From Candidatus Cloacimonadota bacterium (lineage in GTDB: Bacteria > Cloacimonadota > Cloacimonadia > Cloacimonadales > JAIOQZ01), in assembly GCA_021108395.1 (NCBI GenBank), contig JAIOQZ010000002.1:1-64000 (forward strand): 64,000 nt of DNA. Direction: 5' to 3'. Positions 56,848-64,000 of this stretch are shown here, piece after piece (position 1 is the stretch's first letter; each line of letters begins with the position of its first letter). The notes under the pieces were generated by a model. The model made no database searches and was not told the origin of the DNA. It worked only from the letters and a program-made list of their open reading frames with translations. The position numbers and the translations under genes were made by a program.

Positions 56848-59466
56848 ATGAAAATACACGCTTTGCTGGTTTGGCTTTTTATTCTCATTACAGTAGCGGC
56901 AGTTGCTGAGGCCAATGAAGGCCTGAATTCCTCGAACAGCGCTGAACTTACGGAATTGCCAACCTCCATTTCATCTCCTGACGTGGCAAACAGAACACAC
57001 TGTGGAGGGTGTGGAACAGCAGACATCCCGCAAGCGCCCGATCCCATCAACCTCAACGAGGCGACGCTCGACGACTTGCGCGGCTTGCCCATCAGCGAAC
57101 AGCAGGCGCACGACATCTGGCAATATCGCACCTACATCGCCTGGTTCGAGAGCGTCTATGACCTGCGCGAGATCCCCTCGATTGACCAGCAGACGCTGCT
57201 GCGTCTCAAGCCGCTGGTCACCGTGACGCATGACTATGGCCGCGATGAAACCGACCGGCGCCGCGACGAGATATTCTTTCTCATCGAGCGGCTTGGTTCG
57301 AGCGAAGGCCAGCAGGAGGGCATCGCCGATGTTTGGGAAGACTACCTGCTCACGCCGCGCAACGTCAACCGGCTCACAATGGCCGAGATTCACAACATGC
57401 CGCAGGTGTCGCCCATCGACGCCACGGCCGTGGCCCGCCGGCTGGCGCAGGAGGACTCCATCGCCGACTGGCGCGACCTGCGCAACACATCCGGCATCGC
57501 CTACTATGGCGCTCGCAACCTGCGCAACTACATCTATTGTCACGAAAGAACGCCCACCCAGCGCCTGTTCGTCGATTACCAGCTAAAGTACTACGACGGC
57601 CTGCGCGACGACGAGATTGACGGCGTCATTGTGCAGCCGCGCAATGACCGCGCCCCGACGGTGATGAACAAGCTACGCATGCGCCTGGGCAACCGCTGGA
57701 AAGCCGGCCTGATGCACAACGCCCGCAAGGGCGAGCGCAACCTGTTCGAGCAGTCACTGGCCGACCTGCCCGCCGACCTGAAATTTTATCTGGGCTATGA
57801 GAACTACCTGCCCTTTGACGGCGAGGGCTATCTGAAGGTGTATGGCGGCAACTACCGCGCCACATTCGGCGAAGGCCTGGTGATGGAGAACACCGATTTC
57901 TTCAGTGCCCGCAAAACCGGCATGGGCTTCTCGAAGCGCATCACCGGCATCATCGGCGATGTGAGCCGCACCCAGGAGTATTCCCTGCGTGGCGCCGCCG
58001 CCGAGTGGCGCAGCGACCGCTTCAACCTCGCCCTGTTCGGCTCGGTGGACGACAAAGACGCCGTGCTCTATGACACTGACGGCGATGGCGTCTTCGGCAG
58101 CGAGGGCGACGAGGTATTCAGTTACATCACGATGGGTGAGCGCGTCGAGGAAGAGGAAGTGCTGTCGGTGGCGGGCGAGAAGCTGGCCCCGGTGCGCGAC
58201 GCTCTGCGCGAAACCCTCGTGGGCGCGCACTTCGAGTATTCGCCCATACTGGGTACGCATGTGGGCGTCACCGCCTACAACGCCGCCTACGACCGCGACT
58301 TCTACATCCCCGACACCATCGAGGGCATCACGCCGTTTGTGGTGCGCAAGTCCAGCGACTATGACAAGATTAAGCTGAACGACGGCGAGATTGCCGCTCT
58401 GGCCTCCTGCGGCGACAACCGCCGCGTCTATGGCTTCGACTGGCGCACTGTGGTGTCCAACGTGAGCTGGCAGGGCGAGTATGCCGAGATGGCCGACGGC
58501 GGCAACATGGCCAAGCTGGGCGACGACCCCAGCGCCATCCTCACCAGCGCATTCGTGCAATACGAAAACTTCCACTTCATGGCCATGTTCCGCGACTACG
58601 ACCTCGACTTCGACAACCCCTACAGCCGCGCCTTCTCCGAGGCGAGCAAGCTCGAGGACACCATCCTCGAAAAGGACTACTATCTCACCAATCCCGCGCT
58701 GATAGACCTCTATAACAACGGGGCGCAGGCTCAGGCCGAGCGCGGATTCTACTTCGAGACGCGCTATCAGTTTCACCGCCAGTTCACGCTCACCCACGCC
58801 TACATCGACATGTGGGAGCGCAAGAGCGATGGCCGCAGGAGCCTGCGCTTTCAGGGCGAGCTCGAATATCGCCCCATCTTCCCCTTGCGCCTGCGCCTGA
58901 AGCACAAGCACCAGGTGAAGCGCACCGAAGACTGGGCCGACCGCGGGAAATCCACCACCGACGAGAGCACGTTCCTGGTGCGGATGTTCCTCTCGCGGCG
59001 CGACCAGCTCGAACTCGAATACCGCTACTCGCAGGTGAAGATGCCGCCATACACCAATCTTTCCGACGACGCCGACCCCATCGAGGAATGGGAGTTCAAC
59101 AGCTTTGTCGGGGCGCAGAGCCTCATTCACGGCGACTTCCTGGCAGTCAACTACACCCACAACTTTCACCCCGGACTGCGCGTGCGCGGTGGAATTCTGT
59201 ATTGGAACGGCCACGGCGTGAGCCACTGGGACTGGGAGGACATGGAGATAGACTTCATGGGCGACGAGGGCATCAAGTTCTGGTTCACCGTCCACGACCG
59301 CATCTCGTCCAACCTCTACCTGACGCTGAAGTACCGCGTCAAACGCTACCGCACCCGCGAGATAGACATCCGCGACTACAACGTTGACGAGACCGAGCCT
59401 GTCTTCGCCAACCGCGTAGAGAACACCGAGCAGGCCATCCGCCTGCAACTCGACTGGAAATTTTAA
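56848..59466 (+). CDS. Helix-hairpin-helix (ComEA-like) domain plus outer-membrane barrel-like protein
   Basis: Signal peptide MKIHALLVWLFILITVAAVAEA; PINLNEATLDDLRGLPISEQQAHDIWQYR HhH repeats; long beta-strand-rich C-terminus. Confidence 0.75.
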   Translation: MKIHALLVWLFILITVAAVAEANEGLNSSNSAELTELPTSISSPDVANRTHCGGCGTADIPQAPDPINLNEATLDDLRGLPISEQQAHDIWQYRTYIAWFESVYDLREIPSIDQQTLLRLKPLVTVTHDYGRDETDRRRDEIFFLIERLGSSEGQQEGIADVWEDYLLTPRNVNRLTMAEIHNMPQVSPIDATAVARRLAQEDSIADWRDLRNTSGIAYYGARNLRNYIYCHERTPTQRLFVDYQLKYYDGLRDDEIDGVIVQPRNDRAPTVMNKLRMRLGNRWKAGLMHNARKGERNLFEQSLADLPADLKFYLGYENYLPFDGEGYLKVYGGNYRATFGEGLVMENTDFFSARKTGMGFSKRITGIIGDVSRTQEYSLRGAAAEWRSDRFNLALFGSVDDKDAVLYDTDGDGVFGSEGDEVFSYITMGERVEEEEVLSVAGEKLAPVRDALRETLVGAHFEYSPILGTHVGVTAYNAAYDRDFYIPDTIEGITPFVVRKSSDYDKIKLNDGEIAALASCGDNRRVYGFDWRTVVSNVSWQGEYAEMADGGNMAKLGDDPSAILTSAFVQYENFHFMAMFRDYDLDFDNPYSRAFSEASKLEDTILEKDYYLTNPALIDLYNNGAQAQAERGFYFETRYQFHRQFTLTHAYIDMWERKSDGRRSLRFQGELEYRPIFPLRLRLKHKHQVKRTEDWADRGKSTTDESTFLVRMFLSRRDQLELEYRYSQVKMPPYTNLSDDADPIEEWEFNSFVGAQSLIHGDFLAVNYTHNFHPGLRVRGGILYWNGHGVSHWDWEDMEIDFMGDEGIKFWFTVHDRISSNLYLTLKYRVKRYRTREIDIRDYNVDETEPVFANRVENTEQAIRLQLDWKF

Positions 59467-59486
59467 TACACACTATAGAGGACCTT

Positions 59487-60845
59487 ATGAGAACCACACT
59501 TTCAATACTCTGCCTGCTGCTGGCGGCCAACATCGCCGCCTACTCGCTGTGGGAAGCCGACGGCCTGGGCAACTTCAGCCTGTCGCCAGACGCCCGCACC
59601 GCCGCTATGGGCGACGCCGGAACCGCCGGCGGCCAGGGGCTGTTCAGCCTGCTGCTGAACCCGGCCAATCTGGGTGCGCAACCCGCCGGCCTGCATGTTC
59701 AGCTTGGCGGCGCCCTGCTGATGGACGCCGACAAGCGCAGCATCCCGCTGTTCGACTCGTTCGACTCGGTGGTGGACGAAGCCACCTACGCCGACAACAC
59801 CAACACCTGGAGCGAGTTCTCGCTGGCGGCGGCCTGGGGGCGCAGCTTTGGCCTGCACACGGTTCAACTGGGGCTGCACCACGCGCCGGTGGTTAACTTC
59901 GACGCCCGCTATGAGGAAGAGGTGCGCACCGACGACAACTCCGACTACAACAGCTACCCGCCGCTCATCGCCTGGAACGAGATTGACAGCGAAGGCGCCA
60001 TCACCGCCACCGGCGGCACGTTGTCGCTGCAAAGCCGCAGCCTGCTGGACTGGTTCAGCGTGGGCGTGAGCGTGGAGATGCTGTCCGGCGAGCGCACCTG
60101 GGAACGCCGCGTGGTATGGACGGAAGCCGCCCGCGACAGCGTACAGACGTTCATCCTGCCCGACCAGGCCCGCAAAACCGACACCGAGTGGGACGGCATG
60201 CGCTTTCGCGGCGGTTTGCAGTGCCAACTGAACGACCGTGTGGCGCTGGCGCTGGCCTACACCGCCAAAGCGGAGCTCGACCAGACGCTCAAGACCCGCA
60301 CATTGGTGCAGCCACTGTATTCCGAGGGCTACGGCAACGTGGTCGAGACCGACGGCGAGTACATCCTGCCCGGCTCTGTGCGCTTAGGGGTGCACTATCA
60401 ACCGCGCAATTTCTGGCGCACGCACGTCAACTTCGACGTGGAACTGGTGCAGTGGAGCGGTGTGGACGCCGGCTTCGACGACGCCTGGCGCTGGTATGTC
60501 GGCATCGAGCACAGCGTGTGGCAAACCACCCCGTTGCGGCTGGGCTTCCGTTGGGAGACCTCGCCCGTTGACGACAGCGTGGCCATGCCCACCATCACCG
60601 GTGGCGCCGGATTCCCGCTGATGGCCGGCGTCAACGTCGATGTCGCCCTGCACTATACACAGCGCAGCTACCACGCCACCGACCTGTTCCCCGACGGCTA
60701 CTACAACGATGTGACGCACAACACTGCCGATCCTGCCTACGAAAGCCGGCTGTGGAACTACACGGTTCCCGCCGACCGTGACGAACTGGACAGAGTGGAC
60801 GAATCGTTGCTGGGGCTGCAGGTTTCCCTCAGCTATCACTTTTAG
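59487..60845 (+). CDS. PorV/OmpP1-like outer-membrane protein
   Basis: Signal peptide; SPDARTAAMGDAGTAGGQGLFSLLLNPANLG motif; beta-strand pattern ending LQVSLSYHF. Confidence 0.75.
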   Translation: MRTTLSILCLLLAANIAAYSLWEADGLGNFSLSPDARTAAMGDAGTAGGQGLFSLLLNPANLGAQPAGLHVQLGGALLMDADKRSIPLFDSFDSVVDEATYADNTNTWSEFSLAAAWGRSFGLHTVQLGLHHAPVVNFDARYEEEVRTDDNSDYNSYPPLIAWNEIDSEGAITATGGTLSLQSRSLLDWFSVGVSVEMLSGERTWERRVVWTEAARDSVQTFILPDQARKTDTEWDGMRFRGGLQCQLNDRVALALAYTAKAELDQTLKTRTLVQPLYSEGYGNVVETDGEYILPGSVRLGVHYQPRNFWRTHVNFDVELVQWSGVDAGFDDAWRWYVGIEHSVWQTTPLRLGFRWETSPVDDSVAMPTITGGAGFPLMAGVNVDVALHYTQRSYHATDLFPDGYYNDVTHNTADPAYESRLWNYTVPADRDELDRVDESLLGLQVSLSYHF

Positions 60846-60854
60846 GACAACCGC

Positions 60855-62498
60855 ATGAGATGCTTTCTCGCTTTCTCGCTGCTGCTAACGCTGACCTGCG
60901 GTCTTGCCGCCGAAGACCTCATCCTCGACATCCTGTGGTCAAACGACATCCACGGCGGCATCGACCCCTACCCAGCCACGTTCATGAACCCGCAGTTTCC
61001 GCCAATGCTTGGCGGCGGCGGCTCGGCAGGCACCTACATCAGGAGCGCACGCGCCCTGAGCGAGAATGACCCTGGTCGTGCCAACCTGCTGCTGGACATC
61101 GGCGATTTCTTTCAGGGACATCCCATCGGCACCGTCACCGAAGGCCGCGCCGTGATAAAGTATATGAACATGGTTGGTTACGACCTGACGGCTATCGGCA
61201 ACCACGAGTATGACATCGGCGAGGAAAAGCTGATCGAAACCTACAAGCTGGCCGAATTTCCGGTGCTGTCGTGCAATGTCTATCGTCGCGGCACTGACGA
61301 CCTGGTCGAGTATGCCATACCCTACCTCATCTTCGAGAAGCTCGGCCTGCGCATCGCCGTCATCGGATTGACAACCACCGACACCGCGCAGATGAGCATC
61401 CCCGAGCACATCGAGAACGTCGAATTTCGCAACGCCAAAGAAGCGCTGGAGCGATACATCCCCCTCGTTCAGGAACAGGAGCGCGCCGATATCGTCATCG
61501 TCGCCGGGCACATGGGCTTGCCCTACGAACCCGAACCCGCCTATCAGCGTCGCTACGTTGACCGCCCCGAAACCACCGAACCGCGCCGCTGGGGCTACGA
61601 CGCCCAGGAGCTGGCTCACGAGGTGCAGGGCATCGATCTGTTCGTGGGCGGCCACATGCACAAGGGCTTCCAGCAACCCTGGGTGGACCCGGTAACGCAC
61701 ACGCTGGTGGTGCAGGGCTATGCCTACGGCAGCAACGTGGGACATCTCATACTGCGCATCGACCCGGAAACAAAGAGCGTCACCGGCTGGGACAGCCCCG
61801 CCGAAGGCGAGATTCTCGTGACCATGATGCAGGACACGTTCATTCCGGAGCCAACCATTCACGACAGCATCCTGGCCATGCAAGCTCGCGCCGAGAGTGG
61901 TATGGACGAGGTAATCGGTGAGGCCACCGTGCATCTCACCCGCATAGGCGACGCCCAGAGTCGCATGGGCAATCTCGTGGTTGACGCCATGCTCGTCGAG
62001 ACCGGTGCAGATTTCGCCTTCCTCAATCTGGGCGGCGTTCGCGCCGACATCGCCGCAGGCCCCGTTACCTATCGCAACGTGTTCGACGTGCTGCCGTTCG
62101 ACAGCCAGCTCGTTGTCTTCGAGGCCGATGGCGCGTTTCTCAAGCAGATTATCGAGAAGCGCATCGAGGGCAGCAGGCACGGACTGCGCGTTGCCGGCGT
62201 GAGGGTGGTGAACAACCGTGAGCGCCCCGACTTCGACCGCGTAGTGACGCTCGAAGTGGGTGGGGAGCCGCTCGATTACGACAGAACATATCGCATCGCC
62301 ACCAGCGATTTTCTCATGCAGGGCAATGCCGGGCTTACCATGCTGCCCAAGGTGCCCGAAGAGCAAATCACCCGCTATGAGACTATCCTGCGGGACGTGG
62401 TGGTGGAGTATATCCGCAAGTACAGTCCCGTTACCGCCGAGATAGACGACCGCTGGCGACGGGACGACTCGATGCCCAAGGCAGACTACCTGCGGTAA
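60855..62498 (+). CDS. 5'-nucleotidase/2',3'-cyclic phosphodiesterase-like metallophosphatase
   Basis: LWSNDIHGGI, LLDIGDFFQGHP, AIGNHEYDIGE, VIVAGHMG; C-terminal 5'-nucleotidase domain GNLVVDAML. Confidence 0.9.
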   Translation: MRCFLAFSLLLTLTCGLAAEDLILDILWSNDIHGGIDPYPATFMNPQFPPMLGGGGSAGTYIRSARALSENDPGRANLLLDIGDFFQGHPIGTVTEGRAVIKYMNMVGYDLTAIGNHEYDIGEEKLIETYKLAEFPVLSCNVYRRGTDDLVEYAIPYLIFEKLGLRIAVIGLTTTDTAQMSIPEHIENVEFRNAKEALERYIPLVQEQERADIVIVAGHMGLPYEPEPAYQRRYVDRPETTEPRRWGYDAQELAHEVQGIDLFVGGHMHKGFQQPWVDPVTHTLVVQGYAYGSNVGHLILRIDPETKSVTGWDSPAEGEILVTMMQDTFIPEPTIHDSILAMQARAESGMDEVIGEATVHLTRIGDAQSRMGNLVVDAMLVETGADFAFLNLGGVRADIAAGPVTYRNVFDVLPFDSQLVVFEADGAFLKQIIEKRIEGSRHGLRVAGVRVVNNRERPDFDRVVTLEVGGEPLDYDRTYRIATSDFLMQGNAGLTMLPKVPEEQITRYETILRDVVVEYIRKYSPVTAEIDDRWRRDDSMPKADYLR

Positions 62499-62512
62499 TC
62501 TCACAAAAAGAT

Positions 62513-62598
62513 TTGACGCGCTTCCGATTACGGTTACACTATCTCTGATTGCATCAGTGCGTAAATTCCATTGACGAAACTCGCATAGCATGTAAAGT
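62513..62598 (+). promoter_or_regulatory. Two candidate sigma70 promoters
   Basis: TTGACG-16-TACACT (62513-62540) and TTGACG-16-TAAAGT (62571-62598). Confidence 0.4.
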
Positions 62599-62675
62599 GG
62601 GTTCATAAATTCACAATAGGCCGTTTCGCAGCACGATTTCATTTCGCAGAAAACGGCTTACATTAATGCAATGCA

Positions 62676-62727
62676 GCGCCCAAGCTTGGTGCATATTGTG
62701 ACGAGTGCACCCAGGCTTGGTGTGTAC
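62676..62727 (+). promoter_or_regulatory. Two operator-like palindromic sites
   Basis: GCGCCCAAGCTTGGTGC and GCACCCAGGCTTGGTGTG, centres 31 bp apart. Confidence 0.45.
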
Positions 62728-62796
62728 GGTTCAGATGAAACATTTTCATTCAAATAAACGTTATCAGACAGTAGCGGCTATCAGGAGCAGAACCAC

Positions 62797-63642
62797 ATGC
62801 TGAAAAAAATAGGACGACTCGATATTACAGCCCAGCGCGAAATCGACGAGAAGGTTGTAGAGATTTTCGCGCTGTTAGACAAAAAAACCGACAAGGCCAG
62901 AGAGAAGGCGCACGAGAAGCTGTTCGACATGGCCAAAACGCCTAACTATTTCATCCGCGAATATCTGGGCAAGAAGCTAACGGAGTACCACGACCAGCGA
63001 GTGTTCTATCACCTTGCCCGCAAGATGCTGCAACACAAGCTATACGGCATCCGCGCCACAGCGTTGTTCTACTTCTACAACCGCTACTTCGATGATCCCG
63101 ACAAGGTGCTGGGGTACCTCGAAGAATGCCACGACACCGTGCCCTGGGAGGTCGAGAGTGTCATCAATGACATCTGGCGTCGGTTCCCCAAAGAAATGAA
63201 AAAGAAGATGCTGCTGTGGCTCGACTCGAACGATGAAAAACGCCGTGCGCTGTCGTTTCACGGCATGGAGAACATCGCAAGCCGCGACCCGCTGTACATC
63301 ATGAACTTCCTCGACAAGGCCATCGACGACAAGAGCGTCGAGGTGCAGAAGAAAATCACGCACATCCTCACGCAGGTGGCGCGCAGCCGCCCCGCAGATT
63401 GCTATCCCTACATCTATGAATGGTTGCTGGACGCAGATGACACCCGCATGAAGACCATCTGGGTGTCGATGAAGAAACTGGCCAATATCGTGGTGCAGAA
63501 GAGCAAACGAGACAAGAGCCAGGAGTTCATCATGCTCACGCACCGCACCATACAGGACTGGAAAAACGACGAGAACAAGAACGTCTCGCAGATGGGGCAG
63601 AAGCTGGCGGGCATTCTCAAGAACAAGCCGCACAGTAACTGA
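62797..63642 (+). CDS. HEAT-repeat / DNA alkylation repair-like protein
   Basis: AREKAHEKLFDMAKTPNYFIREYLGKKL, alpha-helical HEAT-like repeats, WVSMKKLANIVVQKSKRD. Confidence 0.65.
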   Translation: MLKKIGRLDITAQREIDEKVVEIFALLDKKTDKAREKAHEKLFDMAKTPNYFIREYLGKKLTEYHDQRVFYHLARKMLQHKLYGIRATALFYFYNRYFDDPDKVLGYLEECHDTVPWEVESVINDIWRRFPKEMKKKMLLWLDSNDEKRRALSFHGMENIASRDPLYIMNFLDKAIDDKSVEVQKKITHILTQVARSRPADCYPYIYEWLLDADDTRMKTIWVSMKKLANIVVQKSKRDKSQEFIMLTHRTIQDWKNDENKNVSQMGQKLAGILKNKPHSN

Positions 63643-63684
63643 GAGATAACCCGCGCCGAGGCTGTTATCGAAGAAGGCTTAACG

Positions 63685-64000
63685 GTGACTGGAAGACACG
63701 AGAGTGGCGGCGTTGAGATAAGGAAACTTCAGGGGATAGACGCGGCTCGCACATGTGCTCGGTTTATGGCCGATTCTGAGCCGTGGATTACTCTGCGCCG
63801 GACTTTCGATGATGCGCTGAGGATATTGCGCGATCCATCCAGAGAAGTATATCAGGCAGAGATAGAGGGAAAAATCGTTGGTTTCCTCATCCTGCAAATG
63901 AGCGGAGCGTTCGTAGGTTACATTCAGACTGTGGGTGTTTTGCCCGGGTGGAAGAATCGCGGGATAGGAACCCTGCTGCTCAAGTTTGCCGAGAAAAGAG
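63685..64000 (+). CDS. GNAT-family acetyltransferase, truncated by window end
   Basis: Manual translation VTGRHESGGVEIRKLQGIDAARTC...YIQTVGVLPGWKNRGIGTLLLKFAEKR; acetyl-CoA motif; not in supplied ORF track. Confidence 0.8.
   Translation, partial: MTGRHESGGVEIRKLQGIDAARTCARFMADSEPWITLRRTFDDALRILRDPSREVYQAEIEGKIVGFLILQMSGAFVGYIQTVGVLPGWKNRGIGTLLLKFAEKR

Noticed and set aside
57754-59448. 564-aa minus-strand ORF
   Set aside because: Antisense to the HhH/barrel gene; low-complexity V/A/H-rich translation typical of GC-rich shadow frames.
60939-62642. 567-aa minus-strand ORF
   Set aside because: Antisense to the well-supported 5'-nucleotidase gene.

Overview
The window looks like an FCB-group-like bacterial chromosome segment: FlgD-like/type-IX-style C-terminal sorting domains, a PorV-like barrel, and a generally GC-rich sequence with a visibly more AT-rich stretch around 18.6-31.1 kb. 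Main blocks: (1) about 2.1-28.4 kb, a surface-glycan locus with TPR-GT2, AsnB and an AsnB-like paralog, several GT4s including a half-GT4, methyltransferases, polysaccharide pyruvyl transferase, an FrhB-like protein, a NodB-like deacetylase, a TPR-sulfotransferase, a 2522-aa multidomain glycosyl/glycerophosphotransferase and a membrane GT-like TPR protein; (2) dCMP deaminase, an SBBP-repeat/PKD protein, a TPR/beta-barrel protein, a UbiA-like protein, an NtrC-type regulator, and a K+ channel next to a separate cNMP-binding protein; (3) membrane pyrophosphatase; (4) a vitamin B12 uptake region (BtuF, BtuC, HPP protein, NifU/NifS on the opposite strand, BtuD, BtuB) followed by a cobalamin riboswitch in front of a secreted beta-propeller protein with a sorting domain; (5) CDF transporter, PHP-like hydrolase, divergent prepilin-like protein, HHH outer-membrane protein, PorV-like protein, 5'-nucleotidase, HEAT protein and a truncated GNAT. 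Most notable: the riboswitch-controlled beta-propeller (possible BtuG-like surface B12 binder), the 2522-aa polymerase-like protein, a terminator/antiterminator leader RNA before the glycan locus, and a nested palindromic repeat family. No rRNA, tRNA or CRISPR array was recognised. All family calls were made by reading motifs; no database search was run.
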